From an uncultured Winogradskyella sp. (GTDB lineage: Bacteria > Bacteroidota > Bacteroidia > Flavobacteriales > Flavobacteriaceae): a DNA stretch of 64,000 bases. The stretch spans positions 105,432-169,431 of the forward strand of contig NZ_CANLYI010000010.1 in assembly GCF_947495255.1 (NCBI RefSeq), in the 5' to 3' direction. Made by a program: the position numbers and the translations under genes. Positions 53,043-61,436 of the stretch are shown here, in pieces; the stretch's first letter is position 1; each line of letters starts with the position of its first letter. The notes beneath the pieces are model-generated. The model worked only from the letters and a program-made list of their open reading frames with translations. It had not been told where the DNA came from and ran no database searches.

Positions 53043-54260
53043 TTAAATTATTTCTGCGACCACAAAAGTACTTCCACCAATATAAATTAAATCATCTTTC
53101 TTAGCATTTGATTTTGCGTTAGTTAAAGCTTCTGCTACACTTTTAAATGACTTACCAAATAATTGATATTTTTCAAAAAAAGACTTTAATAATTCTTCAT
53201 TTAAGCCTCTTTGCACATCTGGTTTACAAAAATAATATGTCGCTTGCTTTGGAAGTAACGGAATAATACGCTCTAAATCTTTATCATTTACAACTCCAAA
53301 GACAATATGAAGTTGATTATAATCTTCATTTTTAATTTGATTTAACACATAAGTAAGACCTTCCTTATTATGAGCCGTATCGCAAACAATCTTTGGTTCT
53401 GTCCCTAATAGTTGCCATCGACCTTGTAAACCTGTATTGTTAGCGACCTTTAAAAGGCCTGCTTTTAAATCTTTATCGGAAATTTTAAATCCTTTATCCT
53501 TTAAGACTTTTATAGATTGTAAAACAGTTTTTATATTATGAACCTGATAAGCCCCTTTTAAGTCACTTTCTAGTACGTTTTTTATCCCTTGATCTGCAAA
53601 GTATATCTTAGAACCAGTCGCTGTTGCTTTGCGTTTAAATACCTTTTTGGTTTCGGAATGTGTTTCTCCTATGACAACAGGAATATTTTTTTTAATGATT
53701 CCCGCTTTCTCTCCTGCAATCTTCTCGCGAGTATCACCTAAAAACTGTGTATGATCAATACCAATGTTTGTTATAACAGATAATTCTGGTGTTATAATAT
53801 TTGTAGAATCTAATCGTCCTCCTAATCCTACTTCAATAACAGCTATATCTACTTTTTGTTTTGAAAAATAATCGAAAGCCATACCAACAGTCATTTCAAA
53901 AAAGGATAATTGATTGGCCTCTAAAAACGCTCTATTTCGTTTAATAAAACCAATTACGGCATGTTTACTAATAACCTTGCCATTAATACGAATGCGTTCT
54001 CTAAAATCTTTTAAATGTGGCGATGTATATAACCCAACTTTATAACCTGCTTCTTGTAGTATTGATGCAAGCATATGGCTTGTAGAACCTTTACCATTTG
54101 TACCACCTACATGTACGGATTTAAACCCATTTTCTGGATGATTTAAATGCTTTGCTAAATTTATTGTATTGGATAAATCTTTCTTAAAGGCTGAGTTGCC
54201 TTTATTCTGATACATTGGAAGTTGCTGAAACATCCAATTAACAGTATCTAAATAGTTCAT
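53043..54260 (-). CDS. folC: folylpolyglutamate synthase / dihydrofolate synthase
   Basis: A 405-residue Mur-ligase-type enzyme that adds glutamate to folates. P-loop VGGTNGKGSTSHMLASIL, then SPHLKDFRERIRING, VGLGGRLDSTNII, TNIGIDHTQFLGDT and DTAHNKEG. It starts one base after the tonB stop and so belongs to the exbB-exbD-tonB-folC unit. Confidence 0.95.
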   Translation of the reverse strand: MNYLDTVNWMFQQLPMYQNKGNSAFKKDLSNTINLAKHLNHPENGFKSVHVGGTNGKGSTSHMLASILQEAGYKVGLYTSPHLKDFRERIRINGKVISKHAVIGFIKRNRAFLEANQLSFFEMTVGMAFDYFSKQKVDIAVIEVGLGGRLDSTNIITPELSVITNIGIDHTQFLGDTREKIAGEKAGIIKKNIPVVIGETHSETKKVFKRKATATGSKIYFADQGIKNVLESDLKGAYQVHNIKTVLQSIKVLKDKGFKISDKDLKAGLLKVANNTGLQGRWQLLGTEPKIVCDTAHNKEGLTYVLNQIKNEDYNQLHIVFGVVNDKDLERIIPLLPKQATYYFCKPDVQRGLNEELLKSFFEKYQLFGKSFKSVAEALTNAKSNAKKDDLIYIGGSTFVVAEII

Positions 54261-54261
54261 G

Positions 54262-55149
54262 TTATTGACCTACATCAAAGTTAATACTTACAAAACCAAC
54301 TTGAGTCGTTGGCGCATCTGCATCTGCTGGCCACTTATGTGACATGGCTATTTTTTTTGCTGGCGCAAGTAAACATGGATGTGTATTGGTTGTTCCTCTA
54401 ATTCCTGGTTCTGCATTAATTACTTTACCCTGTCTGTTAACTTCAATTCTAACAACGACCAAACCGTATTCATTACAGTCTTGCTTATAAATTTGCTTAG
54501 AAGGTTTTCCTCTACCTCCTAGTCCATAACCAATTCCACCTTTACCAGGACCAGAACCTCCAAAATAGCTAGTAGCATAAGGATCTCCATCTAATTGCCC
54601 TTTATTTCCTCCTTGACTATCTGGACCTTCGCCTCCATCTGTATTACCATCAGCATTTTTTACGCCTCCAATAAGGTTATCTAATTTTCTTTTCTTCTCC
54701 GCTTCTTCTTGACGTTTCTTTTCTGCAGCTTCACGCTTTTCTCTTTCCACACGTTCTGCTTCTGCCTTAACCTTGGCTTCGGCATCTGCTTTCGCTTTTG
54801 CTTCAGCCTCTTTCTGCTTTTTAATCGCAATAGCTTCAGCATTTTCTTGTGTCATTACTTCTTCAGCTTTGGTAGCTGCTTCTGTAGGTGTCGTTTCAGC
54901 TTCTTGTGGCTGAACTTCTTCTACAACCTCTTCCTCTACAACTTTATCTTCAACAGATTTTCTTGGCTCACTCAACGGTTTGTTGCCACTACCAAAATCT
55001 GTAGTTCCAAAATTTACAGCAACACCATATTCTTCTGGTGGATCCATATATTGAGGTCCAACAACAAACAATAGCAAAAGCAGTATCAAAGAAATGAGTA
55101 CTGTGATTCTTGCTGAATTACGTTCGTGTTTGGTCTCTAAATATTTCAC
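54262..55149 (-). CDS. tonB: TonB-type energy transducer
   Basis: A 295-residue protein with one N-terminal membrane helix (about 15-33) and a long charged region (about 105-160) of Glu/Lys/Ala repeats (KQKEAEAKAKADAEAKVKAE) that is probably a coiled coil spanning the periplasm. A Gly-rich stretch (SYFGGSGPGKGGIGYGLGGRGK) precedes the TonB C-terminal fold (YGLVVVRIEVNRQGKVI, SHKWPADADAP). It couples inner-membrane proton force to outer-membrane receptors with the adjacent ExbB and ExbD. The 61-bp gap to exbD has a small hairpin. Confidence 0.92.
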   Translation of the reverse strand: MKYLETKHERNSARITVLISLILLLLLFVVGPQYMDPPEEYGVAVNFGTTDFGSGNKPLSEPRKSVEDKVVEEEVVEEVQPQEAETTPTEAATKAEEVMTQENAEAIAIKKQKEAEAKAKADAEAKVKAEAERVEREKREAAEKKRQEEAEKKRKLDNLIGGVKNADGNTDGGEGPDSQGGNKGQLDGDPYATSYFGGSGPGKGGIGYGLGGRGKPSKQIYKQDCNEYGLVVVRIEVNRQGKVINAEPGIRGTTNTHPCLLAPAKKIAMSHKWPADADAPTTQVGFVSINFDVGQ

Positions 55150-55165
55150 TTTATTTTTGTTAATT

Positions 55166-55189
55166 AATTACACCTGCTAGGTGGTAATT
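55166..55189. other. imperfect hairpin between exbD and tonB
   Basis: AATTAC/GTAATT outer arms with an inner ACCT/AGGT pairing and one bulged base. Possibly a message-stability element. Confidence 0.35.
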
Positions 55190-55210
55190 GTAATTCAATA
55201 ATAATGCCGT

Positions 55211-55603
55211 TTAATTTGGCTGAACTGCTAAGATTACTTTTATTTTGTTTCTATTAGCAATATCCATAACCTTTACTACATTCTCTACAGGAACAGACTT
55301 CTCTGCACGTAAAACAATTGTAGGTGCATCTTGATTAGCAAAAATTGCTAACAATTGAGTTTCTAATACTGCTTCGCTAACGCGCTTCTGATCAATATAA
55401 TAAGTCAAATCTTTTTTGATACTTACCGCAGTTGATTTTTTGTTTTCTGTTTTACCACTTGCTTTAGGTAAAACAATATCAATTGCATTAGTACTTACCA
55501 ATGTTGACGCTATCATAAAAAAGATTAATAACAAGAACACAATATCCGTCATTGACGCAAAATTGAATTCTGGTGTTATTTTATTTCGTCCTCTAATATT
55601 CAT
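55211..55603 (-). CDS. exbD: ExbD-family biopolymer transport protein
   Basis: A 130-residue ExbD/TolR protein: basic N-tail, one membrane helix (about 16-36) with the essential D20 in SMTDIVFLLLIFF, then a periplasmic domain ending RNKIKVILAVQPN. It partners the ExbB encoded five bases upstream. Confidence 0.94.
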   Translation of the reverse strand: MNIRGRNKITPEFNFASMTDIVFLLLIFFMIASTLVSTNAIDIVLPKASGKTENKKSTAVSIKKDLTYYIDQKRVSEAVLETQLLAIFANQDAPTIVLRAEKSVPVENVVKVMDIANRNKIKVILAVQPN

Positions 55604-55607
55604 AAAA

Positions 55608-56303
55608 TTAGATTGGTTCGTTTAAGTGATCTAAAAATTCAATAGAGTTTGCTTCCATTTGGTAAACAACTTTATTTGTTCTTCCTACAACATGGTTAAA
55701 TGCTACATAGGCAACAATACCTACAATAAGTCCACCAACGGTTGTAGTCATCGCAGTATATAACCCACTTGCTAGTACATCCATTTGAATGGTTCCACCT
55801 GCATTTGCTAATTCGAAAATTGAAATGATCATACCTACAACAGTTCCTAAAAACCCAATCATAGGAGCAACACCAGAAATTGTTGCAAGAACATTTACAT
55901 TCTTTTCTAGATTATAAATTTCTAATCGACCAGCATTCTCTATGGCAGTATTAATATCATCTAAAGGTTTTCCTATTCTTGTAATTCCTTTATTAATTAA
56001 TCTTGAAACAGGCGAGTTTTGCTGTGCGCATAACATTTGTGCCGAATCTATTTTTCCGTTACTAACGTGGTCCTTTATTTGATTCATAAAATTTGAATCG
56101 ACCTTTGATGCTGCTTTAATAGCAAAAATGCGTTCGAAATAAATGTATATGGCTAAAATTAGGAGTAAGAATAAAATAAGAATTATTACAATTCCTGAGG
56201 TTCCTCCACTTGTAATCAATTCAATTATAGATAACGTTTTTTCAACTGATTCTCCTTCAGCTAAAACAGCTACTTCATCTTGAATAGTACTTAATGATAT
56301 CAT
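55608..56303 (-). CDS. exbB: ExbB/MotA-TolQ family proton-channel protein
   Basis: A 231-residue protein with three membrane segments (about 35-58, 135-160, 178-200). The MotA/TolQ/ExbB motifs are LATISGVAPMIGFLGTVVGMI and YTAMTTTVGGLIVGIVAYV. It forms the proton channel of the TonB complex with ExbD. A 17-bp palindrome (56344-56360) lies 40 bp upstream of its start. Confidence 0.94.
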   Translation of the reverse strand: MISLSTIQDEVAVLAEGESVEKTLSIIELITSGGTSGIVIILILFLLLILAIYIYFERIFAIKAASKVDSNFMNQIKDHVSNGKIDSAQMLCAQQNSPVSRLINKGITRIGKPLDDINTAIENAGRLEIYNLEKNVNVLATISGVAPMIGFLGTVVGMIISIFELANAGGTIQMDVLASGLYTAMTTTVGGLIVGIVAYVAFNHVVGRTNKVVYQMEANSIEFLDHLNEPI

Positions 56304-56343
56304 ACTAAAATATTTATTTTTTTAAGTTGTTCTTGTTATAACG

Positions 56344-56360
56344 TTAAGTTTTAAACTTAA
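56344..56360. promoter_or_regulatory. 17-bp palindrome upstream of exbB
   Basis: TTAAGTTT and AAACTTAA arms around one T. Position fits an operator for the exbB-exbD-tonB-folC unit. Confidence 0.4.
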
Positions 56361-56382
56361 GTATAAATGCGTAATCTATATA

Positions 56383-57774
56383 TTAAAATATCGCTCTTGT
56401 TACCATAAAGGCAGCAGCACCAGCAATAAAACCAACAAATGCTAACCAAGATATTTTCTTTAAGTACCAAAAGAAATCAATTTTCTCCATTCCCATTGCA
56501 ACAACACCTGCAGCAGAACCGATGATTAACATACTACCACCTGTACCAGCAGAATAGGCTATAAAGTGCCAAAGCTCATTATCTAATGGTTCTGAGAACA
56601 TACCTAAACTAGCAGCTACTAAAGGTACATTATCAATAACAGCAGATCCTACACCTAACAATAATACTACTAAATCAGAAACGCCTTCATGATGAAACTC
56701 TGTACCTAACATTGGCATAGTCTCTTGTAACGTACCTGCAAAACCGAATAAGATCCCTAAAGATTCTAAAGCTGCAACTGCCATTAAAATTCCTAAGAAA
56801 AATAAGATACTTGGCAATTCAATTTTAGATAAAGAATGATGGACAGGACTATGACTTGCTCCTGATGCATGTTCATCTGACCCAACTTCCGATATTGCGA
56901 ATTTTGAATTACTATAAACTTCAGCAAAGATTGCTACAACACCTAAAGAAAGCATCATACCAACATATGGAGGTAAATGTGTAACCACTTTAAAAATAGG
57001 TACAAAAATAATAGCACCTAATCCTAAGAATAACATTGTTGAGCTAAATTTATTTTTAGGCTTTCCGTCTGATTCTTGTAGTTCTAAAGTTCCTTGAAAA
57101 GGTTTTAAGAACGAAGCAATAAATGTTGGTACAACCATACATAACAATGACGGAATAAACAGGTAAGATAATAATTTACCTGTAGATACTTTATTACCAA
57201 TCCAAAGCATTGTTGTTGTAACGTCACCAATTGGAGACCAGGCACCACCAGCATTGGCAGCAATAATTATTAAACCAGCATACCAAATTCTAACATCTCT
57301 CTCTTTAACAATTTTCTGAAGAATTGAGATTAAAACGATTGTTGCTGTTAAATTATCTATAATAGCTGAAAGGATAAATGCTAGTATTGAAAACATCCAA
57401 AGCAATTTCTTTCTGCTATTAAAATTAACTGCATTTTTAATTGTAGAAAAGCCATCAAAGTAATCTATGATTTCTACAATGGTCATTGCTCCTAGTAAAA
57501 ACACTAATATCTCTGCCGTTTTTCCCAAATGGTGCAGTAAGGTTTCTTCCATTAAATGCATTTTCTCTTCATGCGGAAGTAGGCCAAAGTTATCCATTAA
57601 GCTATGCTGAGCAGAATCGAACCATTGGTTGAAATCATCAATACCTAATGAAATCAATGCCCAACTAATAGCCATCATCACCAGAGCAGGAATTAATTTA
57701 TCGATTTTAATATTATGTTCTAAAGTAATGGCTAAATAGCCAAAAACAAATACAAGAATTATTACTGTTTCCAT
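56383..57774 (-). CDS. nhaD: sodium:proton antiporter, NhaD type
   Basis: A 463-residue antiporter with about 11-13 membrane helices. NhaD/ArsB-superfamily motifs include SAIIDNLTATIVLISIL, ANAGGAWSPIGDVTTTMLW and GSAVIDNVPLVAASLGMF, and two intramembrane aspartates fit the family. It exports Na+ (or Li+) at high pH or salt, consistent with a marine host. The dehydrogenase gene ends 13 bp upstream. Confidence 0.92.
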   Translation of the reverse strand: METVIILVFVFGYLAITLEHNIKIDKLIPALVMMAISWALISLGIDDFNQWFDSAQHSLMDNFGLLPHEEKMHLMEETLLHHLGKTAEILVFLLGAMTIVEIIDYFDGFSTIKNAVNFNSRKKLLWMFSILAFILSAIIDNLTATIVLISILQKIVKERDVRIWYAGLIIIAANAGGAWSPIGDVTTTMLWIGNKVSTGKLLSYLFIPSLLCMVVPTFIASFLKPFQGTLELQESDGKPKNKFSSTMLFLGLGAIIFVPIFKVVTHLPPYVGMMLSLGVVAIFAEVYSNSKFAISEVGSDEHASGASHSPVHHSLSKIELPSILFFLGILMAVAALESLGILFGFAGTLQETMPMLGTEFHHEGVSDLVVLLLGVGSAVIDNVPLVAASLGMFSEPLDNELWHFIAYSAGTGGSMLIIGSAAGVVAMGMEKIDFFWYLKKISWLAFVGFIAGAAAFMVTRAIF

Positions 57775-57787
57775 TTTAAGGGATTTT

Positions 57788-59017
57788 TTAAATTAGTTGT
57801 CTTAATGCAATTTCGAAAGCTGTTTCGCTAATGCCTATTTTTGTTGGGTTATTTTTATGTACTGCTATTAAAGCTTTTTTAATTACTTCAGATGTATCAT
57901 TAAAAATGGCTTCATCTGTCATTTGTACTTTACGTTCCATAAAGTAAGCGAAGACTCTTGCCATTCCACAGTTTGAAATAAAATCTGGAATTAAGCTCAC
58001 TTTTTGATCTGTATGTTCCATTATTGAACCAAAAAATATTTCTTTATCAGCAAACGGTACATTGGCTCCACAAGTAATAACTTCTAGACCTGTAGAAATC
58101 ATTTGATTAATTTGATCTTGAGTTACTAATCTAGACGCTGCACAAGGTGCAAATATCTCTGTTTGTAACGACCATATCTTCTTATTGATTTCTTCAAAAG
58201 GAATTAATGAATCTGCTACAAGTGTATTCCCGTTTTTATTAAGGTACAATTCTGTGATTTCTTTAAACGAAAATCCATTTTCATTAATTAATCCACCAAC
58301 TCTATCAATAATACCTACAACTTTTGCTCCCATTTGTGCAAAATAAAAGGCTGCTGCCGCACCAACGTTACCAAATCCTTGAACAACGACTCTTTTTCCT
58401 TTGATAGAATTATCATTGATATCATAAAAATGTTTTGCAGCTATAGCAACACCATAACCAGTAATCATGTCAGCAACTGTATACTTTTTGCTAACATCTG
58501 GAGAATAATCAGGATTTTCAATAACTTTAATTACGCCATGTCTTAACTGACCAATTCTATTAATTTTATCTGCAATCGTTGGTTTAAAGTGACCTTCAAA
58601 AACACCTTCTTGTGGGTGCCAAACGCCACTTTCTTCAGTAATAGGGATTACTTCATGTATTTCGTCTACATTTAAATCACCACCTGTTCCATAATAACTT
58701 TTTAGCAATGGAGAAACAGCAGCATACCAACGCTCTAAAACACCAATTTTTCTTGGGTCTTGAGGGTCAAAATTAATTCCAGATTTTGCACCTCCAATTG
58801 CAGGCCCAGAAACAGTGAATTTCACCTCCATTGTTTTTGCCAGAGATAATACTTCATTTTTGTCAAGTCCTTTGCGCATTCGCGTTCCTCCTCCTGCTGC
58901 TCCACCTCTTAGTGAATTAATTACTGTCCAACCTTCTGCTTCGGTTTCTGGATCGTTCCAGTGAAATACTATTTCAGGAGTCTTATTTTCGTATGTATGA
59001 AGTAAATCTTTTATCAA
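57788..59017 (-). CDS. Glu/Leu/Phe/Val-type amino-acid dehydrogenase
   Basis: About 409 residues. The dimerisation domain has SLRGGAAGGGTRMRKG and GPAIGGAKSGINFDP with the catalytic lysine. The NAD fold has VVQGFGNVGAAAAFYF. It interconverts an amino acid with its 2-oxo acid; Glu is the default guess. Start: there is no ATG before residue 56 of the open frame. A TTG at 59017 (MIKDLLHTYENKTPEIVF) is preferred over the TTG at 59044, which lies inside a TATATTTG promoter box. Codons at 59017 and upstream are A-rich, as expected for a Bacteroidota start. Confidence 0.88.
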   Translation of the reverse strand: MIKDLLHTYENKTPEIVFHWNDPETEAEGWTVINSLRGGAAGGGTRMRKGLDKNEVLSLAKTMEVKFTVSGPAIGGAKSGINFDPQDPRKIGVLERWYAAVSPLLKSYYGTGGDLNVDEIHEVIPITEESGVWHPQEGVFEGHFKPTIADKINRIGQLRHGVIKVIENPDYSPDVSKKYTVADMITGYGVAIAAKHFYDINDNSIKGKRVVVQGFGNVGAAAAFYFAQMGAKVVGIIDRVGGLINENGFSFKEITELYLNKNGNTLVADSLIPFEEINKKIWSLQTEIFAPCAASRLVTQDQINQMISTGLEVITCGANVPFADKEIFFGSIMEHTDQKVSLIPDFISNCGMARVFAYFMERKVQMTDEAIFNDTSEVIKKALIAVHKNNPTKIGISETAFEIALRQLI

Positions 59018-59041
59018 TTTTTTGAGTTTAAATTGTTGTAA

Positions 59042-59049
59042 CAAATATA
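59042..59049 (-). promoter_or_regulatory. -7 promoter element for the amino-acid dehydrogenase
   Basis: TATATTTG on the minus strand, 24 bp before the TTG start at 59017. Confidence 0.6.
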
Positions 59050-59074
59050 AAAAACTATCGAACGTTAATGTTAA

Positions 59075-60148
59075 TTAAAGTTGATTTTTAGGCATTAAAA
59101 TTTTTCCTGAAGAATGATTTTGATTTGCACCTGTAACACTCATTAAACAATTAACTTCATTTCTGTCTTTTAGTACACCTAATAGTCCAAAAATCAGTCC
59201 TTCTTTAAACTCTACAATTTCATTTTTTGGAATTACAATTTCAGAAACTGAATGATGATTAATGCGACTTATCAAGAAGTCATTATAAACTCCACCTCCT
59301 GTAATTAACACATTTGATTTTTCTTTATCTAAAATTTTTGAAATTTGAATAGCTATATGTTCTATAAAAGTTCTTAAGATATCTTTAATTTGAAGTTTAA
59401 AAGAATCAATCAATGGGAAAATATTCATATCAACCCATTCTAAACCTAAAGATTTTGGTGGATTTTCTTTGTAAAATTGAAGTTGGTTAAGAATAGACAA
59501 CAATTTTTTATTAATAGTTCCTGTTGATGCTAATTGCCCTTTATCGTCGTATTCCAAATTAATTATAGAAACATAATGATTTAAAACAATATTAACAGGA
59601 CATATATCGAAAGCGATTCTTTCATTATTAAACTCAAAAGAAACATTTGCAAAACCTCCAAGATTTAGACAATAGTCATATTTACTAAATAATAATTCAT
59701 CACCAATTGGAACCAAAGGCGCACCTTGCCCTCCAAATTCTACATCTTGCACTCTAAAATCACAGATTACTTTTTTGTTAAGCTTATCTGCTAAAATTTG
59801 ATTGTTTCCTATTTGATAAGTTAATCCATTTTCTGGTTGATGTAATGCTGTGTGACCATGAGAAGCAATAAAATCAATACTTTCAATATTATTTCTATCG
59901 CTAAAATCTGAAATTACATCTGCTAAATGTTTAGAATAATTTAAATCTATATTCTCTAACTCATCATTTTTTTTAGTGACTAATTGGCTTAAAGTTAATT
60001 TCCATTCTGTTGAATATTTTACAGTTTCTGCTTTAATAATATTAAAACACCATACGTTTTTAAAAGAGAAATTGACATAAATAATATCTATACCATCTAA
60101 AGACGTGCCAGACATTAAAGCAAGAATATTGTAATTAGTTTTTATCAT
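59075..60148 (-). CDS. anmK: anhydro-N-acetylmuramic acid kinase
   Basis: About 357 residues starting MIKTNYNILALMSGTSLDGID; the upstream Met at 60184 would add 12 hydrophobic residues unlike the family start. Further AnmK motifs are IDFIASHGHTALHQP, DFRVQDVEFGGQGAPLVP and LNLGGFANVSF, and VLITGGGVYNDFLI near the C-terminus. It phosphorylates anhMurNAc for cell-wall recycling. Confidence 0.93.
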   Translation of the reverse strand: MIKTNYNILALMSGTSLDGIDIIYVNFSFKNVWCFNIIKAETVKYSTEWKLTLSQLVTKKNDELENIDLNYSKHLADVISDFSDRNNIESIDFIASHGHTALHQPENGLTYQIGNNQILADKLNKKVICDFRVQDVEFGGQGAPLVPIGDELLFSKYDYCLNLGGFANVSFEFNNERIAFDICPVNIVLNHYVSIINLEYDDKGQLASTGTINKKLLSILNQLQFYKENPPKSLGLEWVDMNIFPLIDSFKLQIKDILRTFIEHIAIQISKILDKEKSNVLITGGGVYNDFLISRINHHSVSEIVIPKNEIVEFKEGLIFGLLGVLKDRNEVNCLMSVTGANQNHSSGKILMPKNQL

Positions 60149-60171
60149 ATTAGTAAAAATAATATTACTTA

Positions 60172-60202
60172 TTGAAAATACCACAAGAAAAAATTATCTT
60201 TG
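60172..60202 (+). promoter_or_regulatory. promoter of the acyl-CoA dehydrogenase gene
   Basis: TTG (60172-60174), 20 bp, TATCTTTG (60195-60202), then a 36-base leader to the ATG at 60239. Confidence 0.65.
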
Positions 60203-60238
60203 CATGAATTTTTTATTAAATCAATAATTATATAGTTT

Positions 60239-61381
60239 ATGGATTTTAGTTTAACAGAAGAACATTTAATGATTCGTGATGCAGCGAGAGATTTTGCACA
60301 AACCGAATTACTTCCTGGTGTGATAGAGCGTGATAATGCTCAGAAATTTCCTGATTCATTAGTTAGAAAAATGGGTGAGTTAGGTTTTTTAGGTATTATG
60401 GTAGACCCAAAATATGGAGGTAGTGGTATGGATGCTATTTCTTATGTACTTATTATGGAAGAATTATCTAAAATTGATGCCTCAGCTTCGGTTATGGTTT
60501 CTGTTAATAATTCGTTAGTTTGTTACGGACTTGAAGCTTATGCTAGTGAAGATCAAAAACAAAAGTATCTTACAAAATTAGCAACAGGAGAAAATATAGG
60601 TGCATTTTGTTTAAGTGAACCAGAAGCTGGCAGTGATGCTACATCTCAAAGAACAACAGCTATTGATAAAGGTGATTATTACTTAATAAATGGAACTAAA
60701 AATTGGATTACAAATGGTGGACGTGCAGATGTTTATTTAGTAATTGCCCAAACGGATAAACATAAAGGATCTCACGGTATTAATGCTTTTATTGTTGAAA
60801 AAGGAACTCCAGGCTTTGACATTGGACCTAAAGAAGATAAATTAGGTATAAGAGGAAGTGATACACATACACTTCAATTTAACGATGTTAAAGTGCCAAA
60901 AGAAAATAGAATCGGTGAAGATGGCTCAGGGTTTCTGTTTGCAATGAAAACCCTTTCTGGAGGAAGAATAGGCATTGCTGCGCAAGCATTAGGGATTGCT
61001 GCTGGTGCATATGAGTTGGCTCTAAAATATTCTAAAGAGCGTAAAGCTTTTGGTACAGAAATATGTAATCATCAAGCTATTGCTTTTAAATTGGCCGATA
61101 TGCATACAGAAATTGAGGCTGCTAGAATGTTAGTAATGAAAGCTGCTTGGGATAAAGACCAAGGAAATAATTACGACATGTCTAGTGCTATGGCTAAATT
61201 ATATGCGAGTAAAGTTGCAATGGAACATACAGTTGAAGCAGTACAAATACATGGTGGAAATGGTTTTGTAAAAGAATATCATGTAGAACGTTTAATGCGT
61301 GATGCAAAAATCACTCAAATTTATGAAGGTACTTCTGAAATTCAGAAAATTGTAATTTCTAGAAGTTTAATTAAAGGATAA
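60239..61381 (+). CDS. acyl-CoA dehydrogenase (short/medium-chain type)
   Basis: A 380-residue flavoenzyme. Substrate and FAD motifs are GAFCLSEPEAGSDA, KNWITNGGRADVYL and RIGIAAQALGIAAGAYELALKYSKERKAFG. The catalytic base is E363 in QIYEGTSEIQK, the position used in short/medium-chain enzymes. It oxidises an acyl-CoA to the trans-2-enoyl form in beta-oxidation. A well-formed promoter precedes it; no beta-oxidation genes adjoin. Confidence 0.95.
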   Translation: MDFSLTEEHLMIRDAARDFAQTELLPGVIERDNAQKFPDSLVRKMGELGFLGIMVDPKYGGSGMDAISYVLIMEELSKIDASASVMVSVNNSLVCYGLEAYASEDQKQKYLTKLATGENIGAFCLSEPEAGSDATSQRTTAIDKGDYYLINGTKNWITNGGRADVYLVIAQTDKHKGSHGINAFIVEKGTPGFDIGPKEDKLGIRGSDTHTLQFNDVKVPKENRIGEDGSGFLFAMKTLSGGRIGIAAQALGIAAGAYELALKYSKERKAFGTEICNHQAIAFKLADMHTEIEAARMLVMKAAWDKDQGNNYDMSSAMAKLYASKVAMEHTVEAVQIHGGNGFVKEYHVERLMRDAKITQIYEGTSEIQKIVISRSLIKG

Positions 61382-61401
61382 AACAACACTTAGAGATATT
61401 T

Positions 61402-61436
61402 AAAAGGTTTCAGAATTGAATTTTGAAGCCTTTTTT
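61402..61436. terminator. bidirectional terminator
   Basis: AAAAGG-TTCA-AATT pairs imperfectly with AATT-TGAA-CCTTTT and is bordered by A and T runs. It serves the convergent dehydrogenase and helicase genes. Confidence 0.75.
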
